Shown here piece by piece: positions 8,113 through 16,798 of a DNA stretch of 35,578 nucleotides. Positions within the stretch are counted from its first letter, which is position 1. Each line of letters begins with the position of its first letter. The notes beneath the pieces were generated by a model. It was not told the DNA's origin. It did no database searches and was given only the letters and a program-made list of their open reading frames with translations. This stretch comes from DATKQY01 sp035532475 (GTDB lineage: Bacteria; Actinomycetota; Acidimicrobiia; Acidimicrobiales; Bog-793), in assembly GCA_035532475.1 (NCBI GenBank), contig DATKQY010000018.1, positions 1-35,578 on the forward strand, given 5' to 3'. The position numbers were made by a program, and so were the translations under genes.

Positions 8113-8511
8113 ATGCACTCAGCGTCCGCAGGCACTGTCCGTGCGGCGTTCGAGGCGTTCCTTCGACAAGATCTCGTGGCGCTCCAGCAATATGTGCACC
8201 CTGATCTTGAATGGACTTTCCTCGACCCGACAAGCGAAAGCCCGACGCCGGCAACATGTCATGGACGTAAGGAGCTTGAGAAGGCAGCAGGGAAGTGGGC
8301 GAGCATGGGACTCGCGACCGAACTCGAAGAGTTGGAGGGAATCGGCGACAAGGTCGTCGTCATCCTCCACGCGCCGGGACTGGATCGCTTCCGGGCACGG
8401 ACGGCCGATGATCGCAACTTCCATTTGGTCACTGTCCGAGACGGGCGGGTGACGGCCATCCGGGCGTGCTACGAGCGAGCTGAAGCCAGATCTCGGGCCG
8501 GACTTGCATGA
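8113..8511 (+). CDS. SnoaL-like / NTF2-superfamily protein
   Basis: A 132-residue protein with the NTF2-like alpha-plus-beta cone fold, the family that includes SnoaL cyclases, ketosteroid isomerase-like enzymes and many uncharacterised ligand-binding proteins. Seen: an N-terminal helix (VRAAFEAFLRQDLVALQQYV) followed by HPDLEWTFLDP, the usual helix-to-strand start. The central GRKELEKAAGKW helix and the strands KVVVILHAPG, FHLVTVRDGRVTAIRACYE complete the cone. ATG 8113 has AGGAGG about nine bases upstream. G+C counted by hand is 30 of 60 at 8161-8220 and 36 of 60 at 8221-8280, much lower than in most of the window. That points to acquisition together with the adjacent recombinase remnant. 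Substrate and role are unknown. Confidence 0.8.
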   Translation: MHSASAGTVRAAFEAFLRQDLVALQQYVHPDLEWTFLDPTSESPTPATCHGRKELEKAAGKWASMGLATELEELEGIGDKVVVILHAPGLDRFRARTADDRNFHLVTVRDGRVTAIRACYERAEARSRAGLA

Positions 8512-8608
8512 CGTCGAACGCCGCGTTGCCGTGAGACGAGAGCCGCACTGATCGATGGCTGCGGCGCGCGCCGCCGCGGCATCGGGCTCGCAAGAATGCG
8601 AGTGAACG

Positions 8609-8635
8609 TTGCCGGCCGCGGCACCAGGCCGGCAA
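8609..8635 (-). terminator. Possible terminator hairpin after the large membrane-protein operon
   Basis: A perfect 9-bp inverted repeat, TTGCCGGCC at 8609-8617 and GGCCGGCAA at 8627-8635, with a 9-base loop. It lies about 70 bases past the stop of the minus-strand membrane protein, in the gap 8512-8705, which holds no gene I can support. No T-tract follows, so it may be a GC-rich actinobacterial-type terminator. Confidence 0.4.
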
Positions 8636-8705
8636 GAGGACAGCACCGTCGGAAGCCGGCAGCGGTGCGTCGTCCTGTCCCCCGGCGCCGTCAGCCGCTG
8701 GCAGG

Positions 8706-11165
8706 TCAGGATCTCCAGGACCGGTGTGGACTCGGCGGTGGGTCACCGATCGCCAGCAGTGCGGATGCGGCCACGCTTGCCTCAGCCGGCGGAGCGCCCG
8801 CTGCCACGGCCGTTTCGTGCGCGCCAGTCGATCCGCCGGACGCGTCCGGGCGGTGCTGCTCGGCGGGTTGCGCCTCCGTGGCGCCGAATGTGCGGAGCAG
8901 GAACAGCAGCACCAGCAACGGAAGGGCGAACCGGAACAACGCGGCCTGCGTGTAGGCCTCGGGCTCGAAGAAGACCGCGCCGACACCTTGCCCCGAGCCG
9001 GCGACGCGCTGACCCGAGAAGTAGACGACGGTCGCGGCGAGCAGGATGACGTAGCCGAAGAACAGGAAGACCCGGCTCGAGCGCGGGAGGTAACGGCTCG
9101 CGTGGTTGGTCATCGACTCGCCCGACATGGTCACGTCCCACGCGACCGCGACCAGGACGAGGACCGCTGCCCACACCGCGACCCGGCTGGCGGACAACGC
9201 GTCGTTGTACAGCGTGTCGACGAGGCGCAACGCCAGCACGCCCCCGACCAGGCCGGTCAGCGCCGCCGGGAGGCGGCTGCTCCACCGGTCCGTGCGGCGT
9301 GCGGCGACGAGCAGAGCGAGCAGGCCCAGCACCGCGATGCCAGCGAGGGTTCCGTTCTCGGCGAGCACCGGCCAGTGCGCCGCGGGTCCCGCCAGGACGC
9401 GCCCGAGGGAGTCGGCGAAGTAGACCACGGTGAACAGCGCATAGACGCCGAACAGGAGCAGGGCGCCGCGAAGCCGCCCGCACCAGCGTCGACCGACGCC
9501 GGCGACGAGTCCGAGGGCGAGCACGCCGAGCAGGATCTGCATGAGGTCGCCGACCGTCTCAAGCCGGTCGGCACTGGCCAGCTGTGCCGCGGCCGTGGTC
9601 TCGACCGCCGCGGCGGCCGGGATCCGTGCGTGGGGGACGCCGGGCAGCCGGAAGCTGTGGACCAGCGCCGAGAGCTGTCGGATGGCCCCCACGGTGTTCT
9701 TCCCGTCGGTCACGCCGTAGAAGAGGTACGCGTCAGCGCTGCCGCGGACCGGGTACAGCCACACGACCGCGGCCGTCAGGGGGGCTTTCGGGGCGAGCTC
9801 GACCCGCTGCGCCGGACCGTCCTCGGCGACTGGGCCCCGGGGTGCGCCGAACCCTGACGCGAGGCTCGTGATCGTGGCGTGGCCGAGCGAGCCGCGCACG
9901 ACAGAGAGGATGACCAGCCCGAGCGTCGGCGAGTGGTCGACGAAGGTGTCCCCCCGTCCGGCCGGCTGGCGCAGCCAGCCGGCCGGGACGAGCAGGGTGG
10001 ACCCGCCGGGGCCGGCAAGCGGGCGTACGTCCGCCGCGGCCGTGTAATTGCCCGTGCCGGACACCTCCGGCGTCGCCGTCACGGAGAAGCGGCCCGTCAC
10101 CGCTCCGGCCAGCGGCGCGATCATAAATGAGACCACGGCGAGCACGGCGAACAGGCCAGCGAAGTTCAGCGTCTCCGGCCAGGTCTGGCGCCCGAGGCGC
10201 AGGGCGTGCCCGAGCACGACCAGGGCACCGGCCGCGACCGCGAACAGCCCGACGCCCTGGCCGAGGCGGACGAGCCGGTGCGCCGGCTCGCCGGATTGGG
10301 TGACCCAGGCGATCGCCGCCAGCGCGACGCAGCCAGCGGCGGGCACCGCCGTCCTCGCGAAGCGCCGGCGGGCCTCGCGGGCGTGGGCCCCCGGGGCGAG
10401 CCGCCCGACGGCCCCGAGCAGGCGTTCGGCGCTCAGCTGGCCCCACTCCCCGAAGTCGGCCGCGGCGACCTGCAGGATCGGTGTCGTGAGCAGGGCGACA
10501 CCGACCATGAGCAGGTTGACCGTCCCCGGGAACAGCGTCAGCCCTCCGACCGTGGGGCTCGCCGCGTACAGCACCAGCAGGTAGGCGCCGAACAGGCCGC
10601 AGTACACGACGAGCAGGGCGGCGCGCAGCCGCCTGTCCTGCTCGGCGTCCCCCGGCCGCCCTCGCCTGGCGAGCATCGCCACCGCGGCGACGACGACGAT
10701 CGCGACGAGCAGCCCCCGGGTGGCGAGGAGCGCCCAGCCCGGGAGCAGGACGGCGAACCCGCCGATCCCGAGCACGCCGGTCTGCTGGCCCATCGCGCCG
10801 GTCAGCACCAGGACGACGGCGAGCGCGAGGGGCCGGTGCGCGAGCACCGCGCCGGTCAGGACGTAGCCGAAGCCGACCGAGATCAGTACGAGTGTGGCGA
10901 TGAACAGCGGGCTGCTGAGCGTCGTGCGGACGCCCGCGGTGACCGGCAGCACGACCGCCGCGCCACCCACGTCGCGCAGCGCGATCAGCAGGGCCGCCCC
11001 GACGAGGCAGGCGAGCGCCCCACCGGTCGCCAGCCGCAGCGGGGCGTCCATCGTCGTGAGCGCGATGCGCCGATCGCGGAAGACCTCGAGCAGCCCGCGG
11101 GATGCGTACCCCTCCGGTTCGTGCGCGTGCGCCCCGGGTTCTTGGCGACGTCCAGACCCGGTCAC
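8706..11165 (-). CDS. Large polytopic membrane protein with an extracytoplasmic insert, unknown function
   Basis: Protein of 819 residues that I cannot assign to a known family. It shows about nine hydrophobic helices in the first 365 residues, then a polar domain of about 190 residues, then about seven more helices and a Pro/Ala-rich C-terminal tail. The insert contains STLLVPAGWLRQPAG, HSPTLGLVILSVVRG and AYLFYGVTDGKNTVGAIRQL, a layout resembling PsbP/DUF1795-like domains of secreted proteins, so it probably faces outside; this likeness is by eye. A cytoplasmic segment with RRGRPGDAEQDRRLRAALL lies between helices 5 and 6. The GTG start at 11165 is the most upstream; an internal ATG (MDAPLRLATGG) is an alternative. 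The stop of the upstream gene is 93 bases away, so the two may be co-transcribed. Confidence 0.75.
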   Translation of the reverse strand: MTGSGRRQEPGAHAHEPEGYASRGLLEVFRDRRIALTTMDAPLRLATGGALACLVGAALLIALRDVGGAAVVLPVTAGVRTTLSSPLFIATLVLISVGFGYVLTGAVLAHRPLALAVVLVLTGAMGQQTGVLGIGGFAVLLPGWALLATRGLLVAIVVVAAVAMLARRGRPGDAEQDRRLRAALLVVYCGLFGAYLLVLYAASPTVGGLTLFPGTVNLLMVGVALLTTPILQVAAADFGEWGQLSAERLLGAVGRLAPGAHAREARRRFARTAVPAAGCVALAAIAWVTQSGEPAHRLVRLGQGVGLFAVAAGALVVLGHALRLGRQTWPETLNFAGLFAVLAVVSFMIAPLAGAVTGRFSVTATPEVSGTGNYTAAADVRPLAGPGGSTLLVPAGWLRQPAGRGDTFVDHSPTLGLVILSVVRGSLGHATITSLASGFGAPRGPVAEDGPAQRVELAPKAPLTAAVVWLYPVRGSADAYLFYGVTDGKNTVGAIRQLSALVHSFRLPGVPHARIPAAAAVETTAAAQLASADRLETVGDLMQILLGVLALGLVAGVGRRWCGRLRGALLLFGVYALFTVVYFADSLGRVLAGPAAHWPVLAENGTLAGIAVLGLLALLVAARRTDRWSSRLPAALTGLVGGVLALRLVDTLYNDALSASRVAVWAAVLVLVAVAWDVTMSGESMTNHASRYLPRSSRVFLFFGYVILLAATVVYFSGQRVAGSGQGVGAVFFEPEAYTQAALFRFALPLLVLLFLLRTFGATEAQPAEQHRPDASGGSTGAHETAVAAGAPPAEASVAASALLAIGDPPPSPHRSWRS

Positions 11166-11258
11166 GACCCAACCCCGGCGGTGCTCGCGACCGGTCGGGG
11201 CGGCGAGCCGGCACGTCCCCGACGGGTCGGCGGCTGCTCCGGGCGTTCTCCGGTCCGG

Positions 11259-11636
11259 CTAGGCATCGACCGCTGCGGTCGCGCCGCCGAGCGCCGGGCC
11301 GACGATCGAGTAGGCGCGCCTGCTCACCCACATCCGCTCGGGCCCGAGCGGCACCCGGGTCCACGAGCCCTGCAGGCGTGGCAGCATCACCTCTGAGCGC
11401 GCCACGGTGTAGGCGAGGGACTTCGGCTTGGTGGCGCTGAAGATCGTGCGGCCGGTCCTGAACACGTGCACCGTGTCGCCGGACACCGCCACTATCCGGT
11501 GCTGTCCGAGGAACATCAGCCAGTACGACAGGAACCGCCAGGTCGGCTTGATCCCGGTCTGTGCTGTGAACGCGCAGTCGAGGCGGGTGCCGGCGGGCAG
11601 CAGCGCCGTGCACGCGGGAATGATCGTTGACGTCAT
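11259..11636 (-). CDS. Small hypothetical protein, possibly PH-like fold
   Basis: A 125-residue protein of unknown function. It has no convincing signal peptide or transmembrane helix. The middle has alternating strands (HRIVAVSGDTVHVFRTG, PKSLAYTVARSEVMLP, RVPLGPERMWVSRRAYSIV) that resemble small bacterial pleckstrin-homology-like domains, in which a query value is compared with a strand-loop-strand sheet; this is a fold guess only. ATG 11636 is supported by GAGAGGAA about seven bases upstream. It lies just upstream of the large membrane protein on the same strand and may work with it. Confidence 0.65.
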   Translation of the reverse strand: MTSTIIPACTALLPAGTRLDCAFTAQTGIKPTWRFLSYWLMFLGQHRIVAVSGDTVHVFRTGRTIFSATKPKSLAYTVARSEVMLPRLQGSWTRVPLGPERMWVSRRAYSIVGPALGGATAAVDA

Positions 11637-11777
11637 CGGGGTTCCTCTCGTCGTCGGTGGTTGCGCATGAATGGACGCGGCCGTCCGTGGGGCGGGAACG
11701 CAGGAGGACCGGGCCTCGGAAGCTGCGAGGTTCCTGGTCGTGGTCGACCGGTGGTATGCCGCGCTCGTCGCGATCGG

Positions 11778-12341
11778 TCAGCCAATGGGGTAGAGGATCT
11801 CGTGCCAGGAAAGGCTCGACGTCGATTCGCGCGCGACTACTCTGACGACGAATCGACCCCCTGACGACATCAGGTTGAATGTCTTCGAGGACGTCTCCGT
11901 CTTCCCGATGTGGATGGACTTCTCGAACTGTGCGAGCCAGTGCAGGACCTGTGGGGGGTCGTACGCGATGTTGCTCAGCATGAGCCCGCCGAGGACCTCG
12001 GCGTTCTTGTAGGCGTACTTGACCGACTTGCTGGCCACATCGACATAGTCGACGGCGTCGACGAGGCTCGATCCTCGTAGCTCCTCGATGATCACGTCCC
12101 CGTACACGGATCGTCCGAATTCGTACCCGTAGCCCTTTGCGGTGCTGTCCGTCCAGGAGATCGAGTGCTCGAAGTAGCCGTTCAACGCCGCCTGCTCGTC
12201 GGCTACCGAGAGATTGAACTCGAAGGTCCTGCTGGTCGACGCGGCGGCGAGACGGGGGAGCGTGCCGAGCAGCGACAGGACGACGGCGGCTCCCACGGCG
12301 GTCGACCTCAACGTCACTTTCAACTTCAACTTCACCTTCAC
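11778..12341 (-). CDS. Secreted hypothetical protein
   Basis: A 187-residue exported protein. GTG at 12339-12341 is chosen because AGGAAGG lies a few bases upstream, giving MKVKLKLKVTLRSTAVGAAV, a basic n-region followed by a hydrophobic core (VVLSLLGTLPRL) and an AAA-S type cleavage site. The mature part is rich in beta strands (RTFEFNLSVADEQ, YGYEFGRSVYGDVIIEEL, RFVVRVVARES) and has no Cys. No family recognised. The first 12 codons alternate GTG/TTG with Lys, Thr or Arg codons, so several positions could serve as starts. G+C at 12001-12060 is 35 of 60 by hand count, lower than the neighbours. The frame remains open to a TTG at 12368 but that start looks worse. Confidence 0.7.
   Translation of the reverse strand: MKVKLKLKVTLRSTAVGAAVVLSLLGTLPRLAAASTSRTFEFNLSVADEQAALNGYFEHSISWTDSTAKGYGYEFGRSVYGDVIIEELRGSSLVDAVDYVDVASKSVKYAYKNAEVLGGLMLSNIAYDPPQVLHWLAQFEKSIHIGKTETSSKTFNLMSSGGRFVVRVVARESTSSLSWHEILYPIG
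12306..12341 (-). repeat. Hexanucleotide repeat forming a ladder of start codons
   Basis: Six consecutive six-base units of the form (G/T)TGA(A/C)(G/A) open the secreted-protein gene. On the coding strand these are GTGAAG twice, TTGAAG, TTGAAA, GTGACG and TTGAGG. Every unit starts with a codon able to initiate translation. Repeats of whole codons would lengthen or shorten the basic n-region of the signal peptide without changing frame. Confidence 0.7.
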
Positions 12342-12617
12342 CCTTCGCCTTCCTCTCTGGTCTGACAACGATGGGGAGCGCTCGGCAGCTTGGATCTCGA
12401 TGCGCTTGGCGCTCGGACCGTTGCCACCTGTGCGCCGTCTTGTCGGCAGGGTCGAGCCGGGCTCGGCTCGCCGGCCTCGCGATCGCCCTGCGGTCGCTCG
12501 GGCCGGGTTCTTACCTTCCTCTCGAGGCGCTCGTCGCCGGCCGGCCCTCGTCGGGCAGGTTGGTCGAGCGCAAGACTGCGGACCCGAACGGGCGCTGAAC
12601 CCAGGGGAAGGCCCTAG

Positions 12618-12794
12618 TCACGGGTCGCTCTCGCCCGGACTTCCGGCGGCACGGACGTCGTCCAGCAGCGCACTGAGCTCGAGCCATCCGTGGAACGGTC
12701 TGCGGGCGCCGAGGTCGTTCTCCAGCGAGCCGGAGATCGCGACCGTGTCCCGATCGAGGTGCAGGAGGACGTCGAGCGTCGGAACGGGCTCCAT
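12618..12794 (-). CDS. Small hypothetical protein with an F-x-GWLEL motif
   Basis: A 58-residue protein beginning MEPVPTLDVLLHLDRDTVAI. Its strands are followed by RRPFHGWLELSALLDDVR. The pattern of two beta strands, a Gly-rich turn and F.GWLEL..LL...R recurs in short actinobacterial proteins, as far as I recall, with no known function. There is no good ribosome binding site before ATG 12794, so the message may be leaderless. It is divergent from the LAL regulator, with 243 bases between the two starts, so the regulator could control it. The rest of the frame upstream of the ATG, to 13475, lies opposite the regulator gene and is not believed to be coding. Confidence 0.5.
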   Translation of the reverse strand: MEPVPTLDVLLHLDRDTVAISGSLENDLGARRPFHGWLELSALLDDVRAAGSPGESDP

Positions 12795-13037
12795 ACGGTG
12801 ATTCTCGGTGCCGTTAGGGAGCCGAGCGCCAGGGGGCGACCCTGGGAAGTTGGCGGAGCTGGGCACGGCGCGAGCCGCATCCGGGTCGCTTCCGGGCGCA
12901 GGACATGGATTTCGACGCCCGCTAGCCTGCCGTCCGGCGGCCCTCGGGCTCCGTGCGCCGCCGACGACCAGCGTGCGCAGCTGGCTCGGCGGGTGACATC
13001 GGCATCTCCGGCGCGTGGACCCCCCCTGGGTAGGACG

Positions 13038-15923
13038 ATGATGAGCGAGAAGGCGGGACGGGCGCGCCGGGCACTGCCCGATACCGAGCTCGCGGGGCCG
13101 GGCTCGCCTCTCGTCGACCGCGACGTCGAACGTGGCGTTCTGACGGCGGCCCTCGACCGGGCTGGTACCGGAACCGGGATCGCCGTGCTCATCGAAGCTG
13201 CCGCCGGGCTCGGCAAGTCCCGGCTCCTCGCCGAGGCCGTGCGCCTGGCACGGGAGCGACACGTGCTCGTTCTGCGTGCCCGGGCGACGCAGAGCGAACA
13301 GGACTTCCCGTTCGGCCTGGCGCGACACCTGTTCGAGCCGCACCTGGCCGACCGGGCACCGGCCGATCGCGAGATGCTGCTCTCGGGCGCCGCGGCGATG
13401 GTCCGGCCGCTGCTCACGGGAGAGGTTCCGCCGGATACCGAGCACCCCGGCCGCTCGCCGTTCGCCCTGATCCACGGGCTGTACTGGCTGGTGCTGAACA
13501 TCGCCGCCACGACGCCGGTGCTCGTCTGCGTCGACGACCTGCAGTGGGGTGACGAGACCAGCCTGCGCTTCTTGCTCTACCTCGCCGAGCGCGTCGAGGA
13601 CTCACCGATCGTGCTGTTGGCGGCCGCCCGGCCCGGCCGGCGGACCGGTGACCCAGGGGCGCTCGCCATGCTGCGAGGCGGCCCGGCCGTGACGACGCGC
13701 CGACTGTCGCCGCTCAGCCCGGCGGGCATGACCGAGCTCGTCCATCGCGCTGCGCCCGGCATGGCCGAGGAGGTGTGCGCCGCCTGCATCGAGACGGCCG
13801 AGGGCAATCCCTTCTACCTCCACGAGCTCTTGCTGGCGATCGAGGAGGACCGCTCCGATGGTGTCGAGGGCGACCCAGACCGGATCCGTGAGCTCGCCGG
13901 AGCCTCCCTGGCGCGCGCCGCGCTGTTCCGGATGGTGCGCCTCGGACCGGCGGCCGTCGCGCTCGCCGAGGCGCTCGCCGTCCTCGGCGGGCAGGCGCCG
14001 CTGCAGCTGGCGGCGAAGCTGGCCGAGGTGGCCCTCCCCGTCGCAGCGGCCGCCGCGGACGAGCTGGCCGTGGAGCAGGTCATCACGTCGGGTCCGGTCC
14101 TCGACTTCGTCCACCCGCTGATCCGCCAGTCGATCTACGACGAGATGCCGCCGGCCAAGCGCTCGCTCGACCATGCCGCTGCCGCCCGGCTGCTGCATGC
14201 CGGCCACGCGCCGGTGGAGCAGGTCGCCGCGCAGCTGCTCGCGGCACCGGCGGGAGCCGAGTCCTGGGTCGTCGAGACGCTTCGCGAGACGGCTCGGCGC
14301 GCCACGGCGAGCGGCGCGTCGGCGAGCGCGGCGCGGTACCTCGAGCGGGCGGTCGAGGAGGCGAGCGACCCCGACACGCAGGGCGCGCTGCTGGTCGAGC
14401 TCGGATCGGCGCAGACCGGCGCGGGCATCACCGGCGGTGCCGACCACCTTCGCGCGGCGCTCGACCGCCAACGCGATCCCGCACGGCGCGTCGAGGTGGC
14501 ACGGCTGCTCGCGCGCGCGCTCGCCGCCGAAGGTCGCCCCGCGGTGGCCGCCGACGTGCTCGAGCGCACCCTCGACTCCGCGGACGCCGACACCGAGTCG
14601 CTGCGGAGCGGCCTGCTCGCGGACTACCTCATCCACGCGAGCTTCGAGCCGGGTCTGCGCCAGCGCGCCATCGAGCGCGCCACACCGCTGCTGCACGAGC
14701 CGCCGGACGCGACCACCGCCGAGGCCCGGGTGCTGCTGGCCGTCCTGGCGATGCGGTCGGGCCAGGGCTGGTACGCGAACGGGGCGACCGTCACCCTGGC
14801 GAAGCGCGCCTGGGCCGACGGCGCCCTGCTGGAGGAGGACGGTGCTGACGGGCCGGGGTGGCTGATGACGGTCTGGGCGCTGGAGCTCGCCGAGGCGCAC
14901 GGTCAGGCCCTCGAGGTGGGTGCCGCTGCGCTGGCCGCCGCCCGGCAGGCCGGCTCGGTCGACGCGTTCGCCGCGGCCAGCTACTTCCGTGGTTACGCCT
15001 GCCTCGGGCTCGGCCGCCTCGCCGACGCGCAGGCCGATGCCGAGCAGGCGCTCGCCGCCGGCAGCGCCGAACGGAACCGGTACCTCGTCGCGCTCCTCGT
15101 GCTCCGGGTCAACGCCCTGCTCGAACGGGGCGAGCTCGACGACGCCGAGCGGACGCTCGAGCGGGCCGTCGCCGCTGTCCGCGGTGGCATGCTCGAGGTG
15201 CCCTGGAGCCAGCACGCCGCGGGCCGTTGCGCCCTCGCCCGCCACCGTCCGGCCGAGGCGCTCGACTTCTTCCAGCAGGCGGGCGCCTACCTGGTCGACC
15301 GCCTCGGCGCGGAGCACACCGTCCTGCCGTGGCGCGCCGACGCCGCCCGGGCCGCGCTCGCGCTCGGCGACGGCGGTCGTGCCCGCTCCCTCCTCGAGGC
15401 CGACCTCGCCCTCGCCGACCGGCGGCAGGCCGTCATCGCGAGGGGCCGCTGCCTGCGCCTCCTCGGTCTGGCGACCGACGGCCCGGGAGGGCTCGAGCTC
15501 CTCTCCGAGTCCGTCGAGGTCCTGACGGGGACCGTGGCCGAGCTCGAGCTCGCCTACGCGCTCGCCGATCTCGGTGCCGCGCTCCGCCGCTCGGGCCGGC
15601 GCAGCGCCGCCCGGGCGCCGCTCACCGCCGCGTTCGGGGTGACCCGGCGGCTCGGTGCCGGGCTGTTGGGCGGGCGGGTCCGCGACGAGCTGGCCGCGGC
15701 GGGGGCCCGCCCGGCGCCCGAGATCACCATCGGCGCGGCGGCCCTCACCCCGAGCGAACGCCGCGTCGCGGACCTGGCCTGCCAGGGACTCACCAACAGC
15801 GAGATCGCGCAGGCGCTGTTCGTCAGCCCGAAGACGGTCGAGTACCACCTGCGCCACGTCTACCAGCGCCTCGGCATCACCAAGCGACGCCAGCTGCGGG
15901 CCGCGCTTCCGGCCACCGACTGA
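13038..15923 (+). CDS. LAL-type (MalT-like) ATPase LuxR transcriptional regulator
   Basis: Large ATP-binding regulator of the LuxR family, 961 residues, a usual length for the class. Order: Walker A AAAGLGKS at 54-61; Walker B VLVCVDDLQWGD near 161-172; helical region with AEGNPFYLHELLL, a motif common to the class; TPR-like helical repeats from about 380 to 880 (for example AASYFRGYACLGLGRLADAQ); C-terminal helix-turn-helix at about 903-961, LTPSERRVADLACQG, NSEIAQALFVSPKTVEYHL. Members sense a small ligand through the helical middle and bind DNA when ATP-loaded. ATG 13038 (or 13041) follows a weak TAGGA site; the frame is open back to 12690 but overlaps the divergent small gene. Target genes may be the flanking secreted proteins, which is inference only. 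Confidence 0.93.
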   Translation: MMSEKAGRARRALPDTELAGPGSPLVDRDVERGVLTAALDRAGTGTGIAVLIEAAAGLGKSRLLAEAVRLARERHVLVLRARATQSEQDFPFGLARHLFEPHLADRAPADREMLLSGAAAMVRPLLTGEVPPDTEHPGRSPFALIHGLYWLVLNIAATTPVLVCVDDLQWGDETSLRFLLYLAERVEDSPIVLLAAARPGRRTGDPGALAMLRGGPAVTTRRLSPLSPAGMTELVHRAAPGMAEEVCAACIETAEGNPFYLHELLLAIEEDRSDGVEGDPDRIRELAGASLARAALFRMVRLGPAAVALAEALAVLGGQAPLQLAAKLAEVALPVAAAAADELAVEQVITSGPVLDFVHPLIRQSIYDEMPPAKRSLDHAAAARLLHAGHAPVEQVAAQLLAAPAGAESWVVETLRETARRATASGASASAARYLERAVEEASDPDTQGALLVELGSAQTGAGITGGADHLRAALDRQRDPARRVEVARLLARALAAEGRPAVAADVLERTLDSADADTESLRSGLLADYLIHASFEPGLRQRAIERATPLLHEPPDATTAEARVLLAVLAMRSGQGWYANGATVTLAKRAWADGALLEEDGADGPGWLMTVWALELAEAHGQALEVGAAALAAARQAGSVDAFAAASYFRGYACLGLGRLADAQADAEQALAAGSAERNRYLVALLVLRVNALLERGELDDAERTLERAVAAVRGGMLEVPWSQHAAGRCALARHRPAEALDFFQQAGAYLVDRLGAEHTVLPWRADAARAALALGDGGRARSLLEADLALADRRQAVIARGRCLRLLGLATDGPGGLELLSESVEVLTGTVAELELAYALADLGAALRRSGRRSAARAPLTAAFGVTRRLGAGLLGGRVRDELAAAGARPAPEITIGAAALTPSERRVADLACQGLTNSEIAQALFVSPKTVEYHLRHVYQRLGITKRRQLRAALPATD

Positions 15924-16033
15924 GCCCGCCCGCACCCGGCGCTCCCAGCGGCGCTGACGTGCGACCCTCGTCGACCGCCGGCCCCGGGCGCGGTCAGCTG
16001 CGCCGTGGACCTCACCCCCGAAGGGCGGCGACC

Positions 16034-16798
16034 TCAACCTCCGAGGCGCTGGGCGACCTGCTGGAGGGTGAGCGAGCTGGCCGGCGCGGTGATCGTCAGA
16101 CGGCTCGGATAGCCGAAGGTGATCGTCCCGCTCGAGCCCGCCGAGCTCCCGCTGAGCTCGATCGGACGCGGCGGGCCGGCGAGCGCGATGTAGAGGGTTC
16201 CGCCCGAGCCGTCGTTCAGCGCCAGGACGTGGACCCCGTCAATCGTCGTCGCCTTGCCCTTCGACGCCTTGGTGCCGCCCGACACCAAGCCGGTCGCGAG
16301 CTTCGTCGTGTTCGTGAGCTGGCCGAAGCTTTGCGCGAACGACTTCGCATCGGAGGCACCGAGCTTGATCCAGCGGTTCGACAGCGTGCTCACGAGGGCG
16401 GCGTACTGCTTGGCCGTGAGACCGGTTCCCGAGCTGCCGAACTCGCGCCAGAGCGCCGGGCCTGCGTTCAGGTAGACCGCGCCGCCGGCATCGACGAAGC
16501 GGATCGTCCCGACAAAGCCGGCGCTCGACGCGCTGGAAGAGAGCGTTCCGGCGCTGTCGTTGCCGTGCCCGGACGATTCGATGTCGAGGCCGATCTTCGC
16601 CGAAGCGATCTTGATGGAGCCCTTCAGGACGAGGTTCGTCTCGCCCTTCAGGGTCGCGAGGCTTCGAGCGAGGATCTGCTTGGCCGTGAGCCCACCGATT
16701 CCGTTGTCGGCAGGTCGACCGCCGAACGCGGTCAGGGCGCCGGCTGCGAGCGCGGGGACGAGTGACGCTACGCCGAGGCGGACGAGGCGAGGCTTCAT
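16034..16798 (-). CDS. Secreted LppX/LolA-like protein
   Basis: Exported protein of 254 residues. MKPRLVRLGVASLVPALAAG is a signal sequence with a positively charged start; there is no lipobox Cys, so it is probably released rather than lipid-anchored. The mature part, LTAKQILARSLATLKG, VLKGSIKIASAKIGLDIE, then repeated strands, resembles the half-barrel lipid-binding fold of LppX/LprG and LolA, in which LTAEQ.L..a...l......g is the usual opening. A second LTAKQYAALVSTLSNRW precedes a helix bundle region. Such proteins carry lipids or glycolipids across the envelope in actinobacteria. ATG 16798 has TGAGGAGC about 10 bases upstream. It is convergent with the LAL gene, stops 110 bases apart. 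The family call rests on the opening motif and general shape. Confidence 0.75.
   Translation of the reverse strand: MKPRLVRLGVASLVPALAAGALTAFGGRPADNGIGGLTAKQILARSLATLKGETNLVLKGSIKIASAKIGLDIESSGHGNDSAGTLSSSASSAGFVGTIRFVDAGGAVYLNAGPALWREFGSSGTGLTAKQYAALVSTLSNRWIKLGASDAKSFAQSFGQLTNTTKLATGLVSGGTKASKGKATTIDGVHVLALNDGSGGTLYIALAGPPRPIELSGSSAGSSGTITFGYPSRLTITAPASSLTLQQVAQRLGG

Noticed and set aside
8724..9857. Plus-strand frame opposite the large membrane protein
   Set aside because: The minus strand gives clean hydrophobic helices; the plus frame is charged low-complexity sequence.
13602..16037. 811-codon minus-strand open frame opposite the LAL regulator
   Set aside because: It is the complement of a well-supported gene; its sequence is low-complexity Arg/Gly/Glu with no domain. 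Such long antisense frames are expected at this GC content.
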